DNA from: Bacillus bingmayongensis
GTDB taxonomy: Bacteria > Bacillota > Bacilli > Bacillales > Bacillaceae_G
Direction: 5' to 3'
Assembly: GCF_000299035.1 (NCBI RefSeq)
Contig: NZ_AKCS01000005.1
Coordinates: forward strand, 310,001-374,000
Length of the DNA: 64,000 nucleotides
Shown here: positions 56,408 through 64,000 of the stretch, piece after piece
Layout of the letters: each line of letters opens with the position of its first letter
Position numbering within the stretch: position 1 is the first letter of the stretch
Position numbers and translations under genes: made by a program
The notes under the pieces: generated by a model
Databases searched by the model: none
Seen by the model: only the letters and a program-made list of their open reading frames with translations
Told to the model about the DNA's origin: nothing

Positions 56408-56986
56408 ATGGGGATATCAAATGAAAGTAAAATAATTGCTAAATCAGCTTTAACAGTGTTTGGAGGTAATCCTGTTGTTTCTAACTATTGGGATGATAAT
56501 AGTATAAGTAATATAGATATTTTATCAACAGGAGATAGACCCTGTGATGGGGTTACATCGTATTCTACTATTGGCTTGTATATGCATTCAATAGGACGAT
56601 CTATAGATGAAAAGTCTTTACGAGTAGAAATTGTTGGTGCGAGCGCAACAGCTTATAATAATTATGCAAATGTACTAGCAACATGTGCTTTTTGTGTAAT
56701 CAATTCAAAAATGCCAATCTATCCAGGTCAAGTATTTTTGGATGTGTTGAAGTTTTATTATCCTAATAGTGAAATGAAACATATGTTTTTTGTGCCACCA
56801 TTTCTGTGGGAAGATCAGTTACAAACAATGCATTTCCCAGACAAAAAAGTTGCATGGTTGCTTGCCGTCCCAATATCAGAAAAAGAATATTTATTTGCTC
56901 AACAAAATGGTTCAAATAAGCTTGAAGATTTATTTGAGCAAAATGACATAGACATTTTCGATATTGAGCGAGAGTCTGTACTGTAA
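56408..56986 (+). CDS. SUFU (suppressor of fused)-family immunity protein
   Basis: A 192-residue soluble protein starting MGISNESKIIAKSALTVFGG behind GATAGGAGAGTAAA. The motifs ILSTGDRPCDGVTSYSTIGL and VLATCAFCVINSKMPIYPGQ, then MFFVPPFLWED and WLLAVPISEKEY, are typical of bacterial SUFU-domain immunity proteins, which are known partners of nuclease toxins. It follows the broken GH-E nuclease by 38 bp and is intact. Confidence 0.8.
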   Translation: MGISNESKIIAKSALTVFGGNPVVSNYWDDNSISNIDILSTGDRPCDGVTSYSTIGLYMHSIGRSIDEKSLRVEIVGASATAYNNYANVLATCAFCVINSKMPIYPGQVFLDVLKFYYPNSEMKHMFFVPPFLWEDQLQTMHFPDKKVAWLLAVPISEKEYLFAQQNGSNKLEDLFEQNDIDIFDIERESVL

Positions 56987-57248
56987 TGTCATGCTGAATA
57001 CTTTATGTATAAGAGTATATTGTTTCTACAAATTATAATTCCTATTAAATAGAAAGTTTGAATAAATCAGACAAGCGGGAAGCCAACTTTGGCTACCTTT
57101 TGGTAAGCAAAGAGGCTACCTAATTATAACGTTAACTTTTGGAATTATATAAGTGAATGGATTGTTATTGGTGTTGAATAAAAAGCAATTAATAATTTAT
57201 GCAAAATGTATTTAATATGGAAAGCAGAAAATCTAAAGTATGATAAAA
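56987..57248. other. Gene-free stretch
   Basis: No open frame with a ribosome site. GGGAAGCCAACTTTGGCTAC near 57076 has a short internal stem. Confidence 0.4.
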
Positions 57249-57276
57249 AATCCGACTCTTATGAGTCGGATTTTCA
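57249..57276 (-). terminator. Terminator of the prophage amidase gene
   Basis: AATCCGACTC and GAGTCGGATTTT form a stem with T-rich tail on the minus strand, right at the ancestral amidase stop (57274). Confidence 0.8.
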
Positions 57277-58327
57277 CTTCATAAATACATATGCTTCGCT
57301 AGCAGTTACATAGTTTACCCTTGCTGTTGTGTACTTTGTATTGTGGCGCTCCATTCACAGCTACCTTTACATCAATGGTAAATCCTAATCCTACATCTAA
57401 AGTACCAGCAACATCTTTATCTGCCCAAGAAGCAGAATCATAGAAACGTAGGTTGTCCACTTTGGACACTACGCGTTTTCCAACAATAGATGAATCAACA
57501 GTACTCTTCTTATCGAATTTTACATAAGAAGGATTGTATTTAATCCATTGATTCCCTCCAAGATTTAACCATCCATCCTTTTCGGCCCACACAACATATG
57601 ACTCTGGTTTGTTAAGTTGGCGAATTACAGAATAGCTTGTATCTGGTCTTTTACGTAAGTTAACATTGTATCCTTCAATATAGGCAATACCATCTGTTAC
57701 AGCCGTTGGAACTTCTGCTGGTTTTGATGGTTGCCCTGGAACAGAAACATCACTGTTATTATATGCGCGTTTTACATCAGCGCGGAATTGAGCTTCTGAT
57801 ACGCCATGACTACGTAAATAATCAAGTGGGTCTTCATGATCCGTACCGCCTAAATAGTGTGTTACATCGTAATGAGTCCACAATCCTTTTTCTACAGATA
57901 GATTGTTATCTTTTAAAATTTTTGCTAACAATTTAACATACTTCTCATATGAGCGTTTAAATTTCCCATAGTCTCTTGTCTCGCAAAGCTCAACGTGTAC
58001 AAAACGTTTATTTGCACCTGGTCCTGCACCATAAGCGATGTATTTTGTATCAGCAATTTTGATTGTTTCATTCCAGTCAACTACATAATGTACAAAAGCT
58101 GAATGCCATGTACGAGATTCGTATTTTTGGATATTAATAGCTGGTGCTTCAGGAGTTGCTGTAGAATGAGCTACAACGCCTTCGTAAGCACCTACACCAT
58201 AACGATAAGGAGTTTTAGGTAATCCATCAATAATAAGAGTTCTATCTGCAAAAGCTTCTGTAGTAAGGCTAAACAGAAGCAGTGAGGTCATAAATACATA
58301 GGAAACGAGTTTAAATGATTTTTTCAT
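57274..58327 (-). CDS. N-acetylmuramoyl-L-alanine amidase (prophage endolysin), frameshifted near its end
   Basis: Amidase_2-type endolysin. A signal-like N terminus (MKKSFKLVSYVFMTSLLLFS) precedes the Zn-amidase domain: GVVAHSTATPEAPAINI (zinc His), SAFVHYVVDWNE, HVELCETRDYGKF, THYDVTHYLGGTDHEDPLDY (zinc His). Two SH3-like modules follow (GYNVNLRKRPDTSYSVIRQL and VDNLRFYDSASWADKDVAGT). The frame ends at 57299 with GKLCNC. One reading-frame change near 57310 would give YVTASEAYVFMK and a stop at 57274, as in relatives, so about 12 residues are altered. Catalysis may survive. Confidence 0.85.
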
Positions 58328-58347
58328 TAAGCGTCACCCTTTTCATT

Positions 58348-58745
58348 TTATTTTTGTTTACCACCCAAAATCTCAACAGCATTTGTAAGAGCCGAAGGTA
58401 ATTTGATACCCATGCACCCTGCGTTTTCTAAGATTGATAGCAACTCATTACCCATGAAGAAGAAGATGGTCGCTTCACGAATTGCACTGTTACTTCCAAA
58501 TGCAGCATCTAACTGTGCAGATACTCCAACCAATAAAAAAAGCACCACTTTTTTAGCGATGCCTTTGAAACCAACTTTACTTTTAAGTTCTCCGTTATAT
58601 CCAGCTGCAATCATTCCTGTTAAATAATCAATAGCTGCCATAATTACTAGAATCTGCAATACTGCATCCCCCCTCCGAAGAAATAACCACAGAAACCACC
58701 TAATCCTGCTATAAATGATTTTGTTAATACATCGATACGATCCAT
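58348..58745 (-). pseudogene. Phage holin split by a frameshift in a G run
   Basis: ATG at 58745 behind AAAGGAGTGAAATA opens MDRIDVLTKSFIAGLGGFCG, YFFGGG, then a run of six G (58669-58674) after which the protein continues in another frame as AVLQILVIMAAIDYLTGMIA, GYNGELKSKVGFKGIAKKVV to 58348. Together this is a full phage_holin_4-type holin of about 132 residues. In the first frame translation stops within 10 codons. One G more or less would restore it. Confidence 0.8.
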
Positions 58746-58779
58746 TATTTCACTCCTTTTCCAAAATAAAAAAAGCCCA

Positions 58780-59256
58780 CTATTGTGCGCTACTTGTGAT
58801 TAAATCTGCTCTTCCGTTGTCAGTTAAGTATTTATCGATTCGCTCTTTAAAGTGTTTCAGTTTTGAAATGATGAGATCATAGGTAAATGCCTGGTCAATG
58901 ATACGCTGCGCCATATACTCGGCCATTTGTTCTACACCTCCTTCCGGTGTAGAATTTGTGATAATTAACTCATCTAGTGCTTGTTGCATCAATTCTTGAT
59001 TTCTTTTGAGTTCATCAAGTTCTTGCTGCTCAGGTGAAAGGGGAATGTCTACATATTCGTAATAGAATCCTTTGACTGGATCATATTTTAAAACTGCTTC
59101 TTTTCCTTTAAGTTCTTCCTTGGCTGGTAACGCTTCTACTAAAATTCCTTCTATACGAAGTTCTTCTTCTGTTTTCCCTAATCCATAACGCTCATCAAAC
59201 GGCATGTAGTGTATAGATTCGATATCACCATCGCTGGTTAATCTTACGAAAATCAT
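58780..59256 (-). CDS. Hypothetical phage protein upstream of the holin, 158 residues
   Basis: MIFVRLTSDGDIESIHYMPF to LITSSAQ. Acidic, with a helical coiled-coil-like middle (LSPEQQELDELKRNQELMQQ). Proteins of this size and composition sit between tail fibre genes and holin genes in Bacillus phages. Its position in the lysis block (tail gene, this gene, holin, amidase) supports that. A second, broken copy is at 53640. Function unknown. Confidence 0.7.
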   Translation of the reverse strand: MIFVRLTSDGDIESIHYMPFDERYGLGKTEEELRIEGILVEALPAKEELKGKEAVLKYDPVKGFYYEYVDIPLSPEQQELDELKRNQELMQQALDELIITNSTPEGGVEQMAEYMAQRIIDQAFTYDLIISKLKHFKERIDKYLTDNGRADLITSSAQ

Positions 59257-59266
59257 GTAATCACCC

Positions 59267-59490
59267 CTATTCTTTTGAGATTTTATAAAACACTAGAGAA
59301 GAGCTAGAATATATAATGCCTATCTTATCGTTACTTAGTGCATGCATCATTCCCTTCGCATCTTCACCAACTTTCGTTTCTGTTCGCCAAAAGAACTTTT
59401 CGTTATTTATTTTTCTGTTAGATTTAGATTCAGCAAATCCGTTGTTGATTAGAACTAACCGTCTTTCTTTTTTAAACTTGACTGAATTTA
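59267..59490 (-). pseudogene. C-terminal remnant of a phage tail-type protein
   Basis: Minus strand: KERRLVLINNGFAESKSNRK, INNEKFFWRTETKVGEDAKG, MMHALSNDKIGIIYSSSSLV, FYKISKE and a stop 10 bp before the 158-residue gene. The frame is cut at about 59500 where the integrase remnant begins. Probably the end of a tail-associated protein, by position. Confidence 0.55.
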
Positions 59491-59518
59491 AATATATGGC
59501 GACGTTACTATCAATATA

Positions 59519-60011
59519 TTTATGGAAGGATATTGATTTTGAAAGAAGAACATTATCCGTGAACCGTTCCCTTTCTCATATCACAAAAGAGTTTCATGAA
59601 CCAAAGACATCTACTAGAAAACGTTTAATCGTACTTCCTGAAATTACACTACACGCTTTAGAGGAACATCATGAGCGAATAAATGTAGGAAAAGAACGTT
59701 ATGGAAGTGAATATAACGACTATGATTTAGTCTACCCTACCTTTAACGGTAATCCTTGCAATTTCAGAAGTTTGACACAGCTCTGGAAAAAGCTTATAAA
59801 GAAAAGTGAGGTTCCTGATATTCGGTTCCATGATCTAAGGCATACCCATGCAACTCTAATGTTGAAACAAGGTATTCATCCGAAGATTGTAAGTGAACGA
59901 TTAGGACATAAAAAAATAGGCATCACATTAGACACCTACTCACATGTTGTACCAGGCCTACAAGAGAAAGCAGTTAAAGATTTTGCAAACAATCTATTTC
60001 AAAAACACTAA
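59519..60011 (+). pseudogene. C-terminal catalytic part of a tyrosine recombinase, copy B
   Basis: WKDIDFERRTLSVNRSLSHI, KRLIVLPEITLHALEEHHER, IRFHDLRHTHATLMLKQGIH, ERLGHKKIGITLDTYSHVVP. H-x-x-R-H, LGH and the nucleophile Tyr are intact. The N-terminal core-binding half and the first Arg are missing: upstream sequence belongs to a minus-strand tail gene, although a frame stays open by chance to 59316. Copy A is at 53849-54325. It ends about 70 bp before the thioredoxin start. Confidence 0.8.
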
Positions 60012-60182
60012 TGTTTGCAAATACGGGTTTTGCATAAAAATACTAGCAGATTCGTATAAAATTGAAAGGAGCAAAAAACATGAAAGAAATCAAGAGTGAC
60101 AAGGAATTCAAGGACATTATCGCAAGCGAGGAGCCAGTAGTAGTTAAGTTCTTCACTACATGGTGCCCAGATTGCGTACGTA
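60012..60182 (+). repeat. Integrase-thioredoxin junction, second copy (candidate attR)
   Basis: The region from the integrase stop through the WCPDC codons of the thioredoxin (60012-60182) repeats 54326-54497 with few differences. TTTGCAAATACGGGTTTTGC is identical in both. A repeated gene 5' end beside an integrase is the pattern of an attachment site within that gene. Confidence 0.6.
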
Positions 60183-60394
60183 TGGACAACTTTATCGGAG
60201 ATGTAATGGAAGAGTTCAATAAGTTTGAATGGTATTCTATTAATAAAGATGAGTTCCCAAGTATTGCGGAAGAATATCAAGTAATGGGAATTCCTAGCTT
60301 ATTAGTGTATCAAAATGGTGAAAAACTTGGTCATTTACATAGTGCAAATGCAAAAACAGAAGAGCAAGTTACTGAGTTTTTAGAAGCGTATTAA
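60080..60394 (+). CDS. Thioredoxin-like protein with WCPDC site
   Basis: A 104-residue single thioredoxin domain. The redox site reads [10 protein letters not shown] (residues 27-36) in place of WCGPC, and the cis-Pro loop is MGIPSLLVY. Cytoplasmic thiol reductase-like role is inferred. ATG at 60080 sits behind GAAAGGAGC; an in-frame ATG at 60062 overlaps the ribosome site and is rejected. A truncated copy of its 5' end lies at 54394. Confidence 0.88.
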   Translation: MKEIKSDKEFKDIIASEEPVVVKFFTTWCPDCVRMDNFIGDVMEEFNKFEWYSINKDEFPSIAEEYQVMGIPSLLVYQNGEKLGHLHSANAKTEEQVTEFLEAY

Positions 60395-60415
60395 TTCAAA
60401 AAATATGTATGTAAT

Positions 60416-60446
60416 AAAAAAGGGACGCAAAAAAAGCGTCCCCTTT
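60416..60446. terminator. Terminator of the thioredoxin gene
   Basis: AAAGGGACGC and GCGTCCCCTTT pair around an A-rich loop, with A and T runs on both sides, so it can serve both converging genes. Confidence 0.85.
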
Positions 60447-61227
60447 AATTTATCTTCCTCCCGAAAAATGTAAAAACAAAAACATCTTTTGTCCATTTTC
60501 CTTTCCCATACATATATAATACAAACCCACTAATACTGGTTAATACAACAAGGACAGAAAAGTACATCCAATTTTTGTTGTTTTCACTCTTTAATCTATC
60601 TATAATTTGTTCCTTAGTATTTCCAATATAAACAGATTTCCCATATCTATTAGGTAATTCTATTATTATTTTTCCATCTACTGACCCAAGCACAACTACA
60701 TTTTCTTTATTTTCTACTGTTCTAAATGAATAAAAGCGTTTTGTTCCATCTGATAACTTAGTAGTATTCGCCTGAATATCATTTATTCTTGTTGAAATTA
60801 CATTCTGATTATTTTATTCCATAAAGGGTGTTTCAAGAGACACATTTTCTTTATTTACTAATTTTAATTCTTTATTTCCAATATATATTGATTCATTATA
60901 AAAAGCTGTCGCTTGACCGCTACTCCATAAAGAACGATTTGGTGAAGAAGTCTGTGTAAAGTATGTCGTTTTTTTCTTTTGAATTCGATTCACAACCGCA
61001 TACCCATCAGCAAGTAGCGTTTCATCTCCTGTTACATGTTCAGAATATATCTTTCCTCGTACAAAGTACATACCATCTGCAACTTCTTTATCACTTGAAA
61101 TCATCTTTAAATTACCGAGTTCATCCCAGAGTAAAAAACTATTTAAACTCTTATACCCATAAAAAACACATACAACTAATAAAAGTGTAAACAATGTCCC
61201 TATTTTAATTGTTGCCTTTTTATTCAC
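60445..61227 (-). pseudogene. Two-helix membrane protein interrupted by TAA
   Basis: One frame from ATG at 61227: IGTLFTLLLVVCVFYGYKSL (helix), GMYFVRGKIYSEHVTGDETL, KKKTTYFTQTSSPNRSLWSS, SLETPFME, TAA at 60811-60813, then NNQNVISTRINDIQANTTKL and a second helix WMYFSVLVVLTSISGFVLYM. The whole would be about 260 residues, of a type seen in Bacillus as E3-ligase-like (GIDE) membrane proteins, which is uncertain. A single base change would restore the frame. Confidence 0.65.
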
Positions 61228-61445
61228 TGATTTTTATTCCCCCATATACTACTAATATTTTCATCTTAATTATAATTAGAAATATTATTGATGCACATAT
61301 ATTAATCTTTTTGCCCTAAGCTAACTTTGTTACCCCCTACTTAAAAACCTATAAAGCGTCAACAATGTTTGTATAGACCCACATGAGTTTCGTTTGATAC
61401 TCTATTAATAGAAAGAAATTCCTAACAGAAAGGTGAGTGATCGTT

Positions 61446-62327
61446 ATGAATTCACTTTCTAATAAAGAAGCTGATAAAGGAGCCATCGTCAGCATTATCG
61501 CCTACATATTTTTATCATCACTGAAAATTGTAATTAGTTATATTGCTCTTTCCAGCGCATTACGTGCAGACGGTTTAAATAATTTAACAGATATCGGTGC
61601 TTCTTTAGCTGTATTAATCGGTTTAAAAATTTCTCGAAAGCCTCGTGACCCGGATCATCCATATGGTCATTCGCGTGCAGAACAAATCGCTTCACTTGTT
61701 GCTTCCTTTATTATGGCAACGGTTGGTTTAGAAGTTATCGTAAGTGCAATACAATCATTTTTTAATCCGCAAAAAACAGCACCAAATGTTCTTGCAGCGT
61801 GGGTTGCATTATTTTGTGCTGTCGTCATGTACATCGTGTACAAATATAATAATAAAATTGCACAGCGTACAAAAAGTAAAGCACTAGAAGCCGCAGCAAA
61901 AGATAATTTATCAGATGCCCTCGTTAGTATCGGTACAGTTGTAGGCATTGTCGCATCTCAGTTCCATATGCCTATCCTCGATCCAATCGCGGCCTTAATT
62001 GTTGGCTTTATCATTTGCAAAACTGCATGGGACATCTTTGTAGAAGCTTCTCATATGTTAACCGATGGCATTGATCCAGATAAAATGGAGGAATATTCAC
62101 AAGCTGTCAAGCTTATTTCTGGTGTTGAACATATTGTTGATATTCGTGCCCGTATGTATGGGAACCAAACGTATGTGGATATTACGATTGAAGTAGATGC
62201 TCGGATGGACGTGAGTAAAAGTCATCGTATTACCGATAAAATTGAAGAAATGTTAGAACAAAAATTTGGAATTTTACACACACATATTCATGTTGAACCC
62301 ATGCAAAAAGAACCTATGATGACATAG
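61446..62327 (+). CDS. Cation diffusion facilitator family transporter
   Basis: Metal/H+ antiporter of 293 residues. Six membrane segments fill residues 10-205, with the metal sites ADGLNNLTDIGAS (segment 2) and KDNLSDALVSIG (segment 5). RKPRDPDHPYGHSRAEQIAS lies between segments 2 and 3. A cytoplasmic C-terminal domain ends FGILHTHIHVEPMQ. ATG at 61446 has AAAGGTG ten bases upstream; GTG at 61437 is too close. Likely Mn2+ or Zn2+ export; specificity is not readable here. The 61228-61436 gap holds only its promoter region. Confidence 0.92.
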   Translation: MNSLSNKEADKGAIVSIIAYIFLSSLKIVISYIALSSALRADGLNNLTDIGASLAVLIGLKISRKPRDPDHPYGHSRAEQIASLVASFIMATVGLEVIVSAIQSFFNPQKTAPNVLAAWVALFCAVVMYIVYKYNNKIAQRTKSKALEAAAKDNLSDALVSIGTVVGIVASQFHMPILDPIAALIVGFIICKTAWDIFVEASHMLTDGIDPDKMEEYSQAVKLISGVEHIVDIRARMYGNQTYVDITIEVDARMDVSKSHRITDKIEEMLEQKFGILHTHIHVEPMQKEPMMT

Positions 62328-62955
62328 ATTCTTTTTTGATGAATGCTTCGTGAAACATAATACATAAAATGAGCCAACTTCCCCCTGCTGCCCAGCCTGC
62401 TAATATATCGGACGGATAATGGACCCCAAGATATACACGGCTAACAGAAATAGAAAATATAACGAAACATGTAATAAAAATAATCAGCAACTTTCTATGC
62501 AGTGTAATACGATGCTCTGTGATTGTTACATAAGCGATAAACCCTAGAAATGCTGTAGCATTCATCGTATGACCGCTTGGAAAGCTATATCCTGTAGCTG
62601 TAACAAGCTGTGACACATCTGGTCTTGGTCGTTCGTACCATAATTTCAGGAGGCTGTTAAGGTGACGGGATCCATAATAATTAATGATTAAAAACAACGC
62701 ACCTAACAACCTTTTTCGAATGAGAAAGTACATTGCAACTATGATTAATAACGGGAAATATATTTTTTTTGAACCAATATAAGACATCCAAGTGAAATAA
62801 GCTGTCAAATAATCGTTCCGAAAACTTTGAATAAATTTGGTAATAACATCATCAAATTTCTCAACACAAGCGGTATGATACGAAAGTGATAATCCGACAA
62901 AACAAATAAGTAATAGGCTTAACAAGTATACATGTCGATATCGTTTCACATACAT
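62314..62955 (-). CDS. PAP2-family membrane phosphatase
   Basis: Membrane lipid-phosphate phosphatase of 213 residues with about six hydrophobic segments. The three PAP2 motifs are KLWYERPRPD, YSFPSGHTMNAT and SVSRVYLGVHYPSDILAGW, carrying the catalytic His pair and Arg. Likely substrates are phosphatidylglycerophosphate or undecaprenyl diphosphate. MYVKRYRHVY is chosen as start (GAGG close upstream); GTG two codons later is equally possible. Its 3' end overlaps the converging CDF gene by 14 bp. Confidence 0.88.
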   Translation of the reverse strand: MYVKRYRHVYLLSLLLICFVGLSLSYHTACVEKFDDVITKFIQSFRNDYLTAYFTWMSYIGSKKIYFPLLIIVAMYFLIRKRLLGALFLIINYYGSRHLNSLLKLWYERPRPDVSQLVTATGYSFPSGHTMNATAFLGFIAYVTITEHRITLHRKLLIIFITCFVIFSISVSRVYLGVHYPSDILAGWAAGGSWLILCIMFHEAFIKKESMSS

Positions 62956-63031
62956 AACCTCACTATATAAAAATAAAAAATGGAGCGGTTGTTTTAGTTT
63001 TCCTCTCAATTTCTTTTTTATGCATCATTTA

Positions 63032-63787
63032 TTAAGAAATATAATTGTTAATTTTTTGCTGCATCGTTGGAATGTCTTCACGCGTTACAGTAAAACGAAC
63101 GACTCTTTCATCTAAGTCTAATGCTTCTGAAAATAAACCTGCTAGCCCACGGGCTTTTCTGTCTACTTCCATAACAATATCCAATCGATCATACGCACGT
63201 GGTAAAATTAATAATTCCAATTCATCCAATTTACCATAATACTGCCCCGAAACTGGAATGAACTCAAACTCTTGCGCAAATGGAATATTAGCACGGAAAC
63301 GATGCGGTAGTTCTTCACACTCTGCTTGACGAAGCCTAAATCCTAATTGATTTACACTATCTAAAACACTGTTAAATAATGCATTCGGTAACACCTGAAC
63401 GTAATCACGATCACTCGGGTTAATACTTCGTTTAATATCAAGGCCTGTATGAACCCAAACTGTTTTCATGCCAAATGTAAGCGGCGCTTCAATTGGCATC
63501 GGGAATGAAAATGGGATTTCTACTTTTTCATTTGGAGATATCGTAATAGGCTCCGTTAAACGTACTCGTTTTAAATCGAATGTAGTACTTACTTTTTTAT
63601 CATCTACTTCTCGTATATACGATGTCGATAGTGTTAAGTAAATGCTTTCAATTTGTTGACCAACTGATCCGCCCGTAATATGAACCACACCTACAATTTC
63701 TTCCCCTACTAAATATTCATCTTTTTCAAGAACTGTATCCACTTTTGCATTTCCTATTCCAACGCTTGCTAAAAACTTTTGAAACAT
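63032..63787 (-). CDS. spo0M: Sporulation-control protein Spo0M
   Basis: Arrestin-like protein of 251 residues, full length. MFQKFLASVGIGNAKVDTVL, the hydrophobic beta pattern PFSFPMPIEAPLTFGMKTVW and WVHTGLDIKRSINPSDRDY match Spo0M of B. subtilis, a cytoplasmic protein that modulates entry into sporulation and cell-cycle events. It overlaps the end of the upstream gene by about 19 bp, so translation may be coupled. Confidence 0.93.
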   Translation of the reverse strand: MFQKFLASVGIGNAKVDTVLEKDEYLVGEEIVGVVHITGGSVGQQIESIYLTLSTSYIREVDDKKVSTTFDLKRVRLTEPITISPNEKVEIPFSFPMPIEAPLTFGMKTVWVHTGLDIKRSINPSDRDYVQVLPNALFNSVLDSVNQLGFRLRQAECEELPHRFRANIPFAQEFEFIPVSGQYYGKLDELELLILPRAYDRLDIVMEVDRKARGLAGLFSEALDLDERVVRFTVTREDIPTMQQKINNYIS

Positions 63788-64000
63788 GTATCCCCCATCC
63801 TTTCTAATGCATGGCGTACATCTTTTCTAACATCTTGTACATCCCCATAATATGGAGTCTTCATCTGTAGCATCCGCATAATAATTTCACGGTTTTCTTT
63901 CACTAGCTGTAACTCTTCATACCATGGCTTTTCCTCTTTTACAGTAGATTCATAGCCAGAGTATAATAAAAATAATGTAAAGTGACCTAGTGCATAGAAG
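63769..64000 (-). CDS. Hypothetical gene upstream of spo0M (5' part outside the window)
   Basis: Frame FYALGHFTLFLLYSGYESTV, KEEKPWYEELQLVKENREII, MRMLQMKTPYYGDVQDVRKD, VRHALERMGDTCFKSF and a stop, 77 visible codons. The C-terminal end is charged and helical. No family is recognised. It overlaps the spo0M start by about 19 bp, with GGATGGGGG of its coding sequence acting as the spo0M ribosome site. Confidence 0.7.
   Translation of the reverse strand, partial: FYALGHFTLFLLYSGYESTVKEEKPWYEELQLVKENREIIMRMLQMKTPYYGDVQDVRKDVRHALERMGDTCFKSF

Noticed and set aside
59316-59518. N-terminal extension of the integrase frame, copy B
   Set aside because: The same DNA on the minus strand encodes the end of a phage tail-type protein that continues into the next operon gene; the plus-strand frame is open by chance.
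1-64000. tRNA, rRNA or known riboswitch genes
   Set aside because: I looked for cloverleaf-like T-loop sequences and conserved leader blocks and recognised none; a covariance scan would be needed to exclude them.

Overview
The window looks like a chromosomal segment of a Bacillus cereus group bacterium. Evidence is the low G+C, strong AGGAGG-type ribosome sites, a dhbACEBF bacillibactin operon, spo0M, a Rap-Phr pair, an SbcCD pair and many decayed Bacillus prophage genes. No rRNA, tRNA or CRISPR array is visible.

Layout. (1) 1-10.8 kb: bacillibactin operon dhbA-C-E-B-F on the minus strand, with dhbF running off the left edge, behind a sigma-A promoter with three Fur-box-like sites. (2) 11.4-12.7 kb: rap-phr quorum-sensing cassette. 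(3) 13-17 kb: a decayed island with a broken sortase, terminator-like hairpins, two broken toxin tails each followed by an intact candidate immunity gene, an endolysin scrap and a broken tyrosine recombinase. (4) 17-22 kb: sbcC-sbcD, a DUF2584-like gene and a small membrane protein. (5) 22.3-34.7 kb: a branched-chain acyl-CoA and propionate locus. An acyl-CoA dehydrogenase, 3-hydroxyisobutyryl-CoA hydrolase, 3-hydroxyisobutyrate dehydrogenase and methylmalonate-semialdehyde dehydrogenase would turn isobutyryl-CoA into propionyl-CoA (the hydratase step is not here). The 2-methylcitrate genes prpC-prpD-prpB then take propionyl-CoA to pyruvate and succinate. A sigma-54 enhancer-binding protein sits between the two halves, and two -24/-12 promoters precede the valine genes. 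An XRE-cupin regulator and a LysE-type exporter are embedded. (6) 35-38 kb: a small hypothetical gene and a class A penicillin-binding protein with a tandem-repeat tail. (7) 39-60 kb: a graveyard of prophage and insertion-sequence material. It holds two TnpB elements plus a TnpB scrap, a broken IS3-family element, a GH25 endolysin, scattered phage genes, three copies of a ~130 bp repeat, two further arrays of terminator-like hairpins, two more toxin-immunity remnants, and a duplicated integrase + thioredoxin-5'-end junction that looks like two tandem prophages. (8) 60-64 kb: ordinary chromosome again, with a thioredoxin, a broken membrane protein, a CDF cation transporter, a PAP2 phosphatase and spo0M.

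The recurring theme in the two decayed regions is loss of effectors and enzymes (toxins, integrases, transposases, holin, sortase) by single nonsense or frameshift lesions, while the small candidate immunity genes beside the toxins stay open. The most unusual non-coding structure is the set of three arrays of sequence-diverse terminator hairpins spaced roughly 70-150 bp apart.
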